A DNA stretch of 64,000 bases from Arthrobacter sp. U41 (GTDB lineage: Bacteria; Actinomycetota; Actinomycetes; Actinomycetales; Micrococcaceae). The stretch is from NCBI RefSeq assembly GCF_007679325.1, contig NZ_VEGI01000001.1:930001-994000 (forward strand), read 5' to 3'. The position numbers were made by a program, and so were the translations under genes. The notes below the pieces were generated by a model. The model made no database searches. It was not told the DNA's origin and was given only the letters and a program-made list of their open reading frames with translations. Below, in pieces: positions 51,354 through 60,010 of this stretch (positions are counted from its first letter, which is position 1; every line of letters begins with the position of its first letter).

Positions 51354-52196
51354 ATGCGTAAGTCACTCACCCTCCTGGCCACCGGCATTGTCACTGCCCT
51401 GGCGCTGACGGCTTGCGGTGGTTCGTCCACCCCCAGCGCACAGGTCACTGCCCTGGATCCGGCCAATCCCGCAACACTCACGGTCGGCGCCAGCCCCGTG
51501 CCGCAGGCCAAAATCCTCGAGTTCATCAACCAGGACCTCGCCCCGAAGGCCGGACTCAAACTGGACATCAAGGAAATCGAGGACTACCAGACGCCCAACA
51601 CGGCGCTGAGCGACGGCTCCCTTGACGCCAACTACTACCAGCACCTGCCCTGGTTCGAGGACCAGGTCAAGACCAAGGGCTACACGTTCGGCCACGGCGA
51701 GGGCGTGCACATCGAGCCCTACGCGGCGTTCTCCGAGAAGGTCACGGACATCCAGGACATCCAGGACGGCGCCAAGGTTGCCATCACGAATGACCCGTCC
51801 AACCAGGTCCGCGCCCTCAAGGTCCTCCAGGTGGCCGGGCTGGTCAAGGACATCCAGGACGACTCCTCGGTGCTGACGCTGACTGACGAGCAGAACCCGA
51901 AGAAGCTAAAGTTCTCCGAGAACCAGCCGGAACTGCTGATCAACGACCTGAAGGACCCCTCGGTGGACCTGGCCCTGATCAACGGCAACTTCATCCTCAA
52001 GGCCGGCCTGAGCACCAAGGACGCCCTCGCCGTGGAGTCCGTGGAGAACAACCCCTACGCGAACTTCCTGGCGTGGCGCGAGGACTCCAAGGATGACGTC
52101 CGCATCAAGAAGCTCGACGAGCTCCTGCACTCCCCCGAGGTCAAGGCCTTCATCGAGAAGGAATGGCCCAATGGTGACGTGACCGTGGCGTTCTAG
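51354..52196 (+). CDS. metQ: Methionine-binding lipoprotein MetQ
   Basis: A 280-residue NlpA/MetQ-family lipoprotein that binds methionine at the outer face of the membrane. Lipobox LTAC places the lipidated residue at Cys21. Family blocks are TLTVGASPVPQAKILEFIN, DYQTPNTALSDGSLDANYYQ, IEPYAAFSEKV, VAITNDPSNQVRALKVLQ and LALINGNFILKAGL. AGGA lies nine bases before the ATG at 51354, supporting this start over one 11 codons upstream. A perfect palindromic terminator follows. Confidence 0.95.
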   Translation: MRKSLTLLATGIVTALALTACGGSSTPSAQVTALDPANPATLTVGASPVPQAKILEFINQDLAPKAGLKLDIKEIEDYQTPNTALSDGSLDANYYQHLPWFEDQVKTKGYTFGHGEGVHIEPYAAFSEKVTDIQDIQDGAKVAITNDPSNQVRALKVLQVAGLVKDIQDDSSVLTLTDEQNPKKLKFSENQPELLINDLKDPSVDLALINGNFILKAGLSTKDALAVESVENNPYANFLAWREDSKDDVRIKKLDELLHSPEVKAFIEKEWPNGDVTVAF

Positions 52197-52215
52197 TCCC
52201 GGTCGATTGACTGCC

Positions 52216-52259
52216 TAACTACTCAGGGCACCCGCCGCGGCGGGTGCCCTGAGTAGTTA
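52216..52259. terminator. Perfect 44-bp palindrome between metQ and hemL
   Basis: Arms 52216-52237 and 52238-52259 are exact reverse complements with no spacer. The site follows the metQ stop by 19 bp and precedes the convergent hemL stop by 47 bp, so it should terminate both transcripts. Confidence 0.85.
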
Positions 52260-52306
52260 AACGACGACGCCGGAACGGGCGTCTGTGTCTTCTGCCGCCT
52301 CGGCAG

Positions 52307-53638
52307 CTAGGCCGTCGCGGCGGCCGCGGCCTTGGCGGCGGCAGGCAGGGCGTCGAAGATCCGGTTCATGGCCGCGTCGTCGTGGGCGGCGGACAGGAAC
52401 CAGGCTTCGAAGACCGACGGTGGCAGGTAAACCCCGGAGTCCAGCATGGAGTGGAAGAACGGCGCGTAGCGGAAGACTTCCTGGGCCTGGGCGTCGTCGT
52501 AGTTGTGCACGCCGCGGGCCGAGGTGCCGAAGGCCACGGAGAACAGGTTCCCGGCACGCTGGATGGAGTGGTCCACCCCGGCCGCATCCAGTGCCGACGA
52601 CAGGGCCGCGGAGAGCTCCAGCGAGCGGGCATCCACGAACGAATAGACCTCGGGGGTGGCGTGGGTCAGGGTCGCGACGCCGGCGGCCATCGCCACCGGG
52701 TTGCCGGACAACGTGCCGGCCTGGTAGACGGGGCCCAGCGGAGCGAGGTAGTCCATCACCTCCGCGCGGCCGGCGAGGGCCGCCGTCGGCATGCCGCCGC
52801 CAATAACCTTGCCGAAGGTCAGCAGGTCCGGTGCCCACGGCTCGGCCGCGCCTGCAGCGCCGCCGGTGAGGCCCCAGTAGCCGGCGTAGCCCGTCCGGAA
52901 ACCCGTGAGGACCTCGTCAAGGATCAGCAGTGCGCCGTGCTCCCGGGTGATGCGGGACAGGCCCGCATTGAAGCCTTCGCCCGGGGTGACAACACCCATG
53001 TTGGCCGGGGCCGCCTCGGTGATGACGGCGGCGATATTCGCACCGTGCTTGGCGAAGGCAGCCTCAACGGCCGCGAGGTCGTTGTAGGGCAGAACGAGGG
53101 TTTCGGCGGCGGTGGCAGCAGTGACGCCGGCCGAGCCCGGCAGCGCCAGGGTGGCCAGTCCGGAGCCCGCTGCGGCGAGGAGCCCGTCCAGGTGGCCGTG
53201 GTAGCAGCCGGCAAACTTGATGATGAGGTTCCGGCCGGTGAAGCCGCGGGCCAGCCGGACTGCGGTCATGGTTGCCTCGGTGCCGGTGGAGACCATCCGG
53301 ACGCGTTCTGCCGCGGGGACGCGTTCCTGGACAATTGCCGCGAGGTTCGCCTCATCCGGGGTGGATGCCCCGAAGGACAGCCCGCGGTCGACGGCGGCGT
53401 GGACCGCGGCAAGGACCGCGGGGTGCGCATGTCCCAGCAGCGCCGGACCCCAGGAGCAGACCAGGTCCACATACTCGGCGCCGTCGGCGTCGGTCAGGTA
53501 CGGGCCTTTGGCGGACACCATAAAACGCGGGGTCCCGCCGACGGAGCCGAACGCGCGGACCGGGGAGTTGACGCCGCCCGGCATCAGCTGGCGGGCGCGG
53601 TCGAAGAGTTCCTCGTTGCGAGGATGGCTGGAAGTCAT
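52307..53638 (-). CDS. hemL: Glutamate-1-semialdehyde 2,1-aminomutase
   Basis: A 443-residue PLP enzyme that converts glutamate-1-semialdehyde to 5-aminolevulinate, the second step of the C5 haem pathway after HemA. It opens with [20 protein letters not shown], and has [47 protein letters not shown] and the PLP lysine in [19 protein letters not shown]. The ATG has AGGA three bases upstream. It is the last gene of the minus-strand haem series, separated from the LLM gene by a repeat-rich stretch. Confidence 0.96.
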   Translation of the reverse strand: MTSSHPRNEELFDRARQLMPGGVNSPVRAFGSVGGTPRFMVSAKGPYLTDADGAEYVDLVCSWGPALLGHAHPAVLAAVHAAVDRGLSFGASTPDEANLAAIVQERVPAAERVRMVSTGTEATMTAVRLARGFTGRNLIIKFAGCYHGHLDGLLAAAGSGLATLALPGSAGVTAATAAETLVLPYNDLAAVEAAFAKHGANIAAVITEAAPANMGVVTPGEGFNAGLSRITREHGALLILDEVLTGFRTGYAGYWGLTGGAAGAAEPWAPDLLTFGKVIGGGMPTAALAGRAEVMDYLAPLGPVYQAGTLSGNPVAMAAGVATLTHATPEVYSFVDARSLELSAALSSALDAAGVDHSIQRAGNLFSVAFGTSARGVHNYDDAQAQEVFRYAPFFHSMLDSGVYLPPSVFEAWFLSAAHDDAAMNRIFDALPAAAKAAAAATA

Positions 53639-53655
53639 GGTTCCTATTCTCTCAG

Positions 53656-53735
53656 GTTCAGTTCAGGCAGGTTCAGTACAGGCCAGTTCAGTGCAGGCCA
53701 CTTCAGTTCTGTTCGGTTCAGGCCGGTTCAGCGGT
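53656..53735. repeat. Degenerate tandem repeat of ~15-bp GGTTCAGTTCAGGC units
   Basis: At least five imperfect copies of AGGTTCAGTNCAGGCC lie between hemL and the LLM gene, covering the last codons of the latter and the 5' side of hemL. Functions as an internal promoter, operator or slippage site are all possible; none is shown. Confidence 0.75.
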
Positions 53736-54833
53736 GGAGCCCGCGGCCAGCAGGCTGGCCACCCGGGGCGCCACCACCGTGCCGAACAGCTCGATCGAGC
53801 GCATCATCGCCTTGTGCGGCAGGGTGCCGTTGCTGTATTTGAGGTCGAATCGGTCTACCCCCAGGTTCTGTTTGAGCAGGAGGATCTTCTGCGCCACTGT
53901 TTCCGGCGATCCGACGTAGAGGGCTCCTTCGGGGGTGCACATGGCGTCGAATTCGCCCCTGCTGCCCGGGCCCCAGCCGCGTTCCGCTCCCAGCCTGTTC
54001 CGAAGGGCCAGCCAGTGCGGGAAGAACTCCTCGCGCGCCTCCTCATCCGTCTCCGCAATGTGGCCGGGCGAATGTGTGGCCATCTGCTGCATGGGGTGGC
54101 CGTACTTGGCCATGGCTTCGCCGTAGAGGTTCGCCAGCGGGGCGAACGACCGCGGCTGGCCGCCGATGATGGCGAAGATGATCGGGTAGCCGTATTCGGC
54201 GCAGCGCAACACGGACTCGGGAGTGCCGCCGACGCCGATCCAGGCGGGCAGCAGGTGGTGCTCCAGAGGCGGATAGACGCTCAGCCCGTTGATGGCCGGG
54301 CGCGTGCGCCCTTCCCAGCGGATGGGCTGCTGGGCGCGGGCCTTGTCGAAGAGTTCCAGTTTCTCCTCGAACAGGACCTCGTAGTCTGCCAGGTCGAGGC
54401 CGAACAGCGGGAAGGACTCGATGAAGGAGCCGCGGCCCAGCATGACCTCGGCGCGGCCATTGGAGATGGCGTCGACGGTGGAGAACCGCTGGAACACCCG
54501 GATGGGGTCATCGGAACTCAGGACCGTGACGGCCGAGCCAAGCCGGATGCGTTTGGTCCGGGCGGCCGCGGCGGCGAGGAACACCTCAGGTGCCGAGACG
54601 GCGTAGTCCTGGCGGTGGTGCTCCCCCACGCCAAAGGCGTGAAGTCCGACGTCGTCCGCCAGTTCCGCCTGCTCCAGCAGCTGGCGCAGCACCTGGGCGT
54701 GCGGGACGGGGTGCCCGTCGGGGAAGACGCCGACGTCGCCGAACGTGTTCAGTCCCAGCAGGATCCGCCCCGGGCCCACGGGAGCTGTGGGGTTCGCGCC
54801 GGATGCCGGGTCAGGGGCTGTTGCAGCGCTCAT
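53718..54833 (-). CDS. LLM-class (luciferase-like) flavin-dependent oxidoreductase
   Basis: A 371-residue TIM-barrel flavoenzyme of the bacterial luciferase-like group, probably using FMN or F420. Family features are [79 protein letters not shown] and [20 protein letters not shown]. It has no known role in haem synthesis, yet its ATG overlaps the hemB stop (ATGA at 54830-54833) and hemL follows on the same strand. It may be co-expressed with the pathway for an unknown purpose, or be a passenger. The 3' end runs into a tandem repeat. Confidence 0.87.
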   Translation of the reverse strand: MSAATAPDPASGANPTAPVGPGRILLGLNTFGDVGVFPDGHPVPHAQVLRQLLEQAELADDVGLHAFGVGEHHRQDYAVSAPEVFLAAAAARTKRIRLGSAVTVLSSDDPIRVFQRFSTVDAISNGRAEVMLGRGSFIESFPLFGLDLADYEVLFEEKLELFDKARAQQPIRWEGRTRPAINGLSVYPPLEHHLLPAWIGVGGTPESVLRCAEYGYPIIFAIIGGQPRSFAPLANLYGEAMAKYGHPMQQMATHSPGHIAETDEEAREEFFPHWLALRNRLGAERGWGPGSRGEFDAMCTPEGALYVGSPETVAQKILLLKQNLGVDRFDLKYSNGTLPHKAMMRSIELFGTVVAPRVASLLAAGSTAEPA

Positions 54834-55813
54834 CGGGATTCCTTCAGCCAGCCGGCGAGTTCGCTGGCCCAGTAGGTCAGGACCATGTTGGCCCCGGCCC
54901 GTTTGATGCCCAGCACGGATTCGGTGATTGCGGCCCGGCGGTCGATCCAGCCGTTGCCTGCGGCGGCTTCGATCATCGAGTACTCACCGGAGATCTGATA
55001 CGCGGCGACCGGCACGGGGCTCATGGCGGCGACGTCGGCCAGGATATCGAGGTAGCTCATGGCGGGTTTCACCATGACCATGTCGGCGCCCTCCTCGAGG
55101 TCCAGCTCCACTTCGAGGATGGCTTCCCGGCGGTTCGCCGCGTCCATCTGGTAGGTACGGCGGTCGCCTGTGAGCTGGGAGTCGACGGCCTCGCGGAAGG
55201 GGCCATAGAACGCGGAGGCGTATTTCGCGGCGTAGGCAAGGACGGCGGTGTTGGCGTGGCCGGCTTCCTCGAGGGCCTGCCGGATCACGGCAATCTGGCC
55301 GTCCATCATCCCTGACGGGCCGAGCACGTGGGCGCCGGCCTCGGCCTGGGCCACGGCCATCTGACCGTAGATCTCCAGTGTGGCGTCATTGTCCACGTAG
55401 CCGTTGGCGTCCAGGACGCCGCAGTGCCCGTGGTCGGTGAATTCATCGAGGCAGACGTCGCTCATGATCACCAGCTCGTCCCCGACCTCGGCGCGGACGT
55501 CGCGGATGGCCTTGTTCAGCACACCGTCCGGATCCAGCGAGGCAGTGCCGGCGGCGTCACGGACGGCGGGGATTCCAAAGAGCATGATGCCGCCGACGCC
55601 GAGCTGCACGGCGTCGGCGGCGGCGCGCTTCAGCGTGTCCGTGGTGTGCTGTTGCACGCCGGGCATCGAGGCGATGGGATGCGGCTCGGTCAGGCCCTCG
55701 CGGATAAACGCGGGCAGGATGAGTTCCGAGGCCGACAGGCGGTGTTCGGCCGTCAGCCGGCGCATGGCCGGGGTGGTGCGTAGCCGGCGGGGGCGGTGGG
55801 TCGGGAAGCTCAT
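54830..55813 (-). CDS. hemB: Delta-aminolevulinic acid dehydratase (porphobilinogen synthase)
   Basis: A 327-residue enzyme that condenses two 5-aminolevulinates to porphobilinogen. The Schiff-base lysines are in [20 protein letters not shown] and [18 protein letters not shown]. The metal-loop reads [20 protein letters not shown], with two cysteines and one Asp in place of the three-Cys zinc site. Its ATG overlaps the hemD stop and its stop overlaps the LLM start, both as ATGA, so expression is tightly coupled. Confidence 0.96.
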   Translation of the reverse strand: MSFPTHRPRRLRTTPAMRRLTAEHRLSASELILPAFIREGLTEPHPIASMPGVQQHTTDTLKRAAADAVQLGVGGIMLFGIPAVRDAAGTASLDPDGVLNKAIRDVRAEVGDELVIMSDVCLDEFTDHGHCGVLDANGYVDNDATLEIYGQMAVAQAEAGAHVLGPSGMMDGQIAVIRQALEEAGHANTAVLAYAAKYASAFYGPFREAVDSQLTGDRRTYQMDAANRREAILEVELDLEEGADMVMVKPAMSYLDILADVAAMSPVPVAAYQISGEYSMIEAAAGNGWIDRRAAITESVLGIKRAGANMVLTYWASELAGWLKESR

Positions 55814-56748
55814 ATGGTGTCCTTTGCTGGGGGCCCGGCGACGGGCTGGGTGGGTGGCGAGGGCTGACTGGCCAAGGCCCGGATGACGGCGTCCACCAAG
55901 CCGGAGGCGGTGGGTTCCTCGGCGGTGGAGGCGACGCTGAGGCCGAGTGATTGCGCCTCGGCGGCGGTCGACCGTCCGATGGCGACGAAGCGGCAGCCGC
56001 CCAGCGGGGCGAGGTCTGCGTGGATGCGCCGGGCTGCACTCGGGGAAGCGGCGACGACGGCGTCCAGCCGGCCCGCTCCGATTTCGGTCTTGGCCTGGTC
56101 CGGCGTGAGAACGGCGGCTGTGTTGTCCCGCTGCGCTGAGCTGTCCCGCTGCGCTGCGTTGCCCCCATGGGCTGGGGATCCCTGCTGGGTTGCCGGGTGG
56201 CAGGCGGCGAGGCTGCGGCCCGGGTCGGCCGGATAATCCACGGTACGGTAGGCGGTCACGGCCTGGACGAAGGCGCCCCGGGCCTCCAGCCCGCGGCGCA
56301 GCCGGGGGTCGGCGATGTCTGCCTGCGGCAGGAAGACGCTGCCCTGGTGCTCGGGCCAGATGTCGATAAGACCCGCGCCGGACTGCTGTCCGGTGGGGGC
56401 CAGATCGACGGCGACTCCGCGTGATTCCAGGAAACGGCGGGTCGCGGGTCCGATCGTGGCGACGAGGAGGCTGCCGGGAAGCCAGCGGCTGAGGGTGGTG
56501 CCCCGCTCGGCGGCTTTGGCCTCCAGCGCCTGCACTGTGGTCACGCTGCTGACCACCAGCCAGGCGTAGGCACCGGCGCCGAGGGCGTCGAAGGCCACAT
56601 CCAGGGAGTGCTGGTCGCTGGCGAGTTCGAAATCGATGAGCGGCAGCAGCAGGGGTTCGGCGCCGACGTCGCGCAGGGCTGTGACCAGCTCCCCCGCGCG
56701 GTCCGGGCTACGGGCCACCAGGACCCGGGCGCCGGCCGGCGCCGTCAT
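55810..56748 (-). CDS. hemD: Uroporphyrinogen-III synthase
   Basis: A 312-residue HemD, which closes hydroxymethylbilane to uroporphyrinogen III. Family landmarks are [66 protein letters not shown] and, near the end, [20 protein letters not shown]. Between the two lobes there is a hydrophilic insert with two AQRD units, encoded by an 18-bp tandem repeat. The start is uncertain: ATG at 56748 (MTAPAGARV) begins at the conserved core; ATG at 56868 would add 40 low-complexity residues and leave only 20 bp after hemC. The stop overlaps the hemB start. Confidence 0.88.
   Translation of the reverse strand: MTAPAGARVLVARSPDRAGELVTALRDVGAEPLLLPLIDFELASDQHSLDVAFDALGAGAYAWLVVSSVTTVQALEAKAAERGTTLSRWLPGSLLVATIGPATRRFLESRGVAVDLAPTGQQSGAGLIDIWPEHQGSVFLPQADIADPRLRRGLEARGAFVQAVTAYRTVDYPADPGRSLAACHPATQQGSPAHGGNAAQRDSSAQRDNTAAVLTPDQAKTEIGAGRLDAVVAASPSAARRIHADLAPLGGCRFVAIGRSTAAEAQSLGLSVASTAEEPTASGLVDAVIRALASQPSPPTQPVAGPPAKDTI
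56124..56159. repeat. Two 18-bp tandem repeats inside hemD
   Basis: TGTCCCGCTGCGCTGAGC at 56124-56141 is repeated with three changes at 56142-56159. It is in frame and encodes AQRD-type units in the linker between HemD lobes. Confidence 0.75.
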
Positions 56749-56888
56749 ACCGCGCTGCCCGGCCTGGTCGCCGCGGACAGGATCGTTGCGATCTTCGACG
56801 GTGCGGGCACTGTCGCTGCGGTCGCTGTCGTTTCGGGCCTCAAAGTTTCGGGCGCTGTGCCGTCCCATGAACTGATGTTTTCCGCGGT

Positions 56889-57887
56889 TCAGGAAGCGGC
56901 CAGGTCCGCGATGTCGGCGGCGCCCCGGGCCAGCAGGACTTCGGCGAGCTCGATCCCCAGCAGGGTTGCCCCCACTTCGGTGAGTCCGTCCGTGGCCTTC
57001 TTGTCCCGGAGGGTGGCTGTTCCGTCGACGGCGCAGACCACGGCTTCGAGGTGCAGCAGGCTGCCGCGGCGGTAGGCGTAGGCGCCCACCGGGGCGGCGC
57101 AGCCGGCCTCCAGCCGGGCCAGGAGCGCCCGCTCCGCGGTGACGGCGAGCCGGGTGTCGGGATCGTCGAGGGCGGCGAGGGCCTGCGCCAGCACACCCTG
57201 TGAGCCTTCGGTGGATCCCGCCTTGCGCGGCGCATCGGCGGATCGGCACTCGATCGCGAGTGAACCCTGTCCGGCGGCGGGCAGCATAACGTCGGTTTCC
57301 AGGTACTCGCTGACGGCGTCGAGCCGGCCGATCCGGTGCAGCCCGGCAGCGGCGAGCACAACGGCGTCGAGATCGCAGCTCTTGCCCTCCACCACGGCGT
57401 CGGTGGTGTTGCCCGGCAGTCCGGGGACACGGCCAAGCCGGGTGTCCACGTTGCCGCGGATGTCCCGGATGTCCAGGTCCGGACGGGCGGCCCGCAGCTG
57501 GGCTGCGCGCCGCGGGGAACCTGTGCCCACCGTTGCGCCGTCGGGCAGGTCGGCTAGCTTGAGACCGTCGCGGGCGCACAGCACATCCCGCACGTCGACG
57601 CGTTTGGGCGTCGCGGCGAGTGTCAGTCCAAGCGCCGGACCGGTGGGCAGGTCCTTGAGTGAGTGCACGGCGACGTCGCACACGTCCTGCAGCAGGGCAT
57701 CGCGCAGGGCCGCGACGAAGACGCCGGTGCCGCCCATTTGGGACAGCGAACCGGTGAGGACGTCGCCGTCGGTGCGGATGTGGACCAGCTCGACCGGGAA
57801 CCCGCCGACGGCGGCCAGCTGGTCGGCGGTCTGCTGGGTCTGGGTCAGCGCCAGTTTGCTGGCGCGGGTTCCGATCCGGACGGTCAC
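56889..57887 (-). CDS. hemC: Hydroxymethylbilane synthase (porphobilinogen deaminase)
   Basis: A 332-residue enzyme that polymerises four porphobilinogens. It starts VTVRIGTRASKLALTQTQQT from a GTG at 57887, which overlaps the hemH stop in GTGA. DVAVHSLKDLPTG and TGSPRRAAQLRAARPDLDI carry the conserved substrate-binding residues, and the dipyrromethane cofactor attaches to Cys263 in LEAGCAAPVGAYA. Longer in-frame starts give an implausible Arg-rich extension inside hemH. Confidence 0.96.
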   Translation of the reverse strand: MTVRIGTRASKLALTQTQQTADQLAAVGGFPVELVHIRTDGDVLTGSLSQMGGTGVFVAALRDALLQDVCDVAVHSLKDLPTGPALGLTLAATPKRVDVRDVLCARDGLKLADLPDGATVGTGSPRRAAQLRAARPDLDIRDIRGNVDTRLGRVPGLPGNTTDAVVEGKSCDLDAVVLAAAGLHRIGRLDAVSEYLETDVMLPAAGQGSLAIECRSADAPRKAGSTEGSQGVLAQALAALDDPDTRLAVTAERALLARLEAGCAAPVGAYAYRRGSLLHLEAVVCAVDGTATLRDKKATDGLTEVGATLLGIELAEVLLARGAADIADLAAS

Positions 57888-59158
57888 GGTACGTCCTGGC
57901 CTGCCGCCGGTGCGGAGGAGCCGGCAACGGCCGCCGTGTAGGGATCGTGGCCCGTCCCAACAGTCGTGTCGGCTCCGGCGATGGTGGGCTTTTCGCCGCG
58001 GAAGTTGGCGCAGCATCCCGGGCGGCAGACGTCGTACCAAGGGCCGAGTCCGGTCAGGTGCGGCCGGTCGGCGATGTTGTTGGCGGCGGTCCGCTCGCAG
58101 ATCAGGTCCACGATGCCGCCGACGAACTTCCGGTGCGTCCCGGGTGTGGGGACCCGGCTCGCCGCGAGGCCCAGGTTGGCGCAGGTTTCCAGGGCCTCGG
58201 TGTCGAGGTCCCAGACAACCTCCATGTGGTCACTGACGAAGCCGAGCGGCACAATCACAACGCCCTTGACGCCCTGGCCTGCGAGTTCCTCGATGGCGTC
58301 GTTGATGTCCGGTTCCAGCCACGGCACGTGCGGGGCGCCGGAGCGGGACTGGTACACCAGCGACCAGGGGGCAGTGTCGCCGGTCTCGGCCTCCACCCGC
58401 CGGATGACCTCGGTGCCGGTGGCAAGGTGCTGGGCGACGTAGGCGGAGTCTTCCGTGAACTGGCGGGGTTCGCCCTCGGAGCGGCCCGCCGCCTCGGCGT
58501 CCCGGGTGGGGATGGAGTGCGTGGCGAACAGGATGTGCACAGGAGCGTCGGCGGTGCCGTCCGCAGCCAGCTTGGCGCGGACCTCGGCGAGGCCGGCGGC
58601 GGTGCCTTCGACGAACGGCTCCACGAAGCCGGGGTGGTCGAAGTACTGGCGGACCTTGTCGACTTCGAGCTTTCCGTCCAGGCCGGTCTCGGTCAGCGCG
58701 ATGCCGATGTCCTCGCGGTACTGGCGGCAGCTGGAGTAGCAGGAGTAGGCACTGGTGGTGATCATCAGGACCTTGCGGTGCCCGGCGTCGTAGATGTCCT
58801 GAAGGGTCTGCGGGATGTACGGGGCCCAGTTGCGGTTGCCCCAGAACACCGGCAGCACGATCCCGCGGGCGGCGAGCTCGGCCTCGATGCCGGCTTTGAG
58901 TTCCCGGTTCTGCTGGTTGATCGGGCTGATGCCGCCGTTGGCGCGGTAGTGGTGCGAAACTTCCTCGAGCCGTTCGTCCGGGATCCCGCGGCCCCGGGTG
59001 ACGTTGCGCAGGAACGGAATAACGTCGTCCTGGCCCTCGGGCCCGCCGAACGAGGCAAGGAGCACCGCGTCATAGTCCTTGGGGGCCATCCGGCCGGCTT
59101 CGGTCACCTCGTTGACAGCAGTAACGGTGGCACTTTCCTGGGGATCGAGCGGGCTCAT
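57884..59158 (-). CDS. hemH: Coproporphyrin III ferrochelatase
   Basis: A 424-residue chelatase (CpfC in recent nomenclature) that inserts Fe2+ into coproporphyrin III in actinobacteria. It has DAVLLASFGGPEGQDDVIPF, RNVTRGRGIPDERLEEVS, HHYRANGGISPINQQN, ITTSAYSCYSSCRQYREDIG, LFATHSIP and VIVPLGFVSDHMEVVWDLD. The C-terminal cysteines (LETCANLG and VCRPGCCANF) match the [2Fe-2S] ligands known in actinobacterial ferrochelatases. The ATG at 59158 overlaps the hemQ stop (ATGA). The last ~30 residues are a variable tail. Confidence 0.95.
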   Translation of the reverse strand: MSPLDPQESATVTAVNEVTEAGRMAPKDYDAVLLASFGGPEGQDDVIPFLRNVTRGRGIPDERLEEVSHHYRANGGISPINQQNRELKAGIEAELAARGIVLPVFWGNRNWAPYIPQTLQDIYDAGHRKVLMITTSAYSCYSSCRQYREDIGIALTETGLDGKLEVDKVRQYFDHPGFVEPFVEGTAAGLAEVRAKLAADGTADAPVHILFATHSIPTRDAEAAGRSEGEPRQFTEDSAYVAQHLATGTEVIRRVEAETGDTAPWSLVYQSRSGAPHVPWLEPDINDAIEELAGQGVKGVVIVPLGFVSDHMEVVWDLDTEALETCANLGLAASRVPTPGTHRKFVGGIVDLICERTAANNIADRPHLTGLGPWYDVCRPGCCANFRGEKPTIAGADTTVGTGHDPYTAAVAGSSAPAAGQDVP

Positions 59159-59868
59159 GACAGGACCTCTGCAATCTCGGCGGCGCTCACACGGCGGCCG
59201 GTATAGAACGGGATTTCCTCGCGGACGTGGTGGCGGGCCTCGGTGGCACGCAGGTGGCGCATCAGGTCCACGAGGTCCACAAGCTCGGGCGCTTCCAGGC
59301 CGAGGATCCATTCCCAGTCGCCGAGGGCGAACGAGGACACCGTGTTGGAGATGACCTGGGGGAAATCCCGCCCCAGGAGTCCGTGGTCGCGCAGCATCGC
59401 GCCGCGCTCGGCGTCGGGCAGCAGGTACCACTCGTAGGAGCGCACGAAGGGGTAGACGCAAAGCCACTCCGCCGGTTCGACGCCGCGGGAGAAAGCCGGA
59501 GTGTGGTTCTTGGCGAACTCGGCCTCCCGGTGCACGCCCATGGCGGACCACGCGATGTCGGTGCCGGTAAAAAGTTCGCTGCGGCGGATGTCCCGGACGG
59601 CCCGTTGGAGGGCCTCGGGCTGCGGGCCGTGCAGCCAGACCATGATGTCCGCATCCGCCCGCATCGCAGAAACGTCGTAGCTGCCGCGGTGGATCACGCC
59701 GGCGTCGGCCAGCCGCGCAATGAGGGCGTCGTACTCTACGGCGGCGTCACCGCTGCGAAGGACCTCGGACGAGCGCTTGAAAACCGTCCAAAGCGTGAAG
59801 AACTGCTCGGCTGATTCTTCGCTCGCTGATTCGGTTTTAGTGACAGTTTCGGCAGAAGTGTGGCTCAT
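59155..59868 (-). CDS. hemQ: Coproheme decarboxylase HemQ
   Basis: A 237-residue chlorite-dismutase-family protein that decarboxylates coprohaem III to haem b, the last step of the coproporphyrin-dependent pathway. Conserved parts include FFTLWTVFKRSSEVLRSG, YDVSAMRADADIMVWLHGP, EPAEWLCVYPFVRSYEWYLL (with the catalytic Tyr region) and MLRDHGLLGRDFP. Its stop overlaps the hemH start. The ATG at 59868 follows an AT-rich stretch, and a long hairpin upstream separates it from the secreted-protein gene, so a promoter for the hemQ-H-C-D-B operon probably lies between 59869 and 59910. Confidence 0.95.
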   Translation of the reverse strand: MSHTSAETVTKTESASEESAEQFFTLWTVFKRSSEVLRSGDAAVEYDALIARLADAGVIHRGSYDVSAMRADADIMVWLHGPQPEALQRAVRDIRRSELFTGTDIAWSAMGVHREAEFAKNHTPAFSRGVEPAEWLCVYPFVRSYEWYLLPDAERGAMLRDHGLLGRDFPQVISNTVSSFALGDWEWILGLEAPELVDLVDLMRHLRATEARHHVREEIPFYTGRRVSAAEIAEVLS

Positions 59869-59908
59869 GGATACCAGTCTGCCCCTTCCCTTTGGCTAAG
59901 TCGAAACA

Positions 59909-59937
59909 AAGCACTTCTACAGCGTGTAGAAGTGCTT
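59909..59937 (-). terminator. Hairpin upstream of hemQ, likely terminator of the secreted-protein gene
   Basis: AAGCACTTCTACA (59909-59921) pairs with TGTAGAAGTGCTT (59925-59937) around a 3-base loop, followed on the minus strand by TTTGTTTCG. It fits a Rho-independent terminator; as it lies 41-69 bp before the hemQ ATG, an operator role is also possible. Confidence 0.65.
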
Positions 59938-60010
59938 CATCTCACATCAATCCACCTTAATGTGATGTTGGGCTCAGGAGCCAGCCCGCCGGCCAGGGAT
60001 TTTCCGCCGC

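Noticed and set aside
56749..57960. 716-residue reading frame extending hemD upstream through hemC
   Set aside because: The upstream part is Arg/Pro-rich sequence antisense in frame to hemC and has no domain; the HemD core begins near 56748.
59909..59937. Riboswitch or haem-responsive operator before hemQ
   Set aside because: The simple hairpin followed by a T-rich stretch fits a terminator for the upstream gene; nothing else supports a sensor role.
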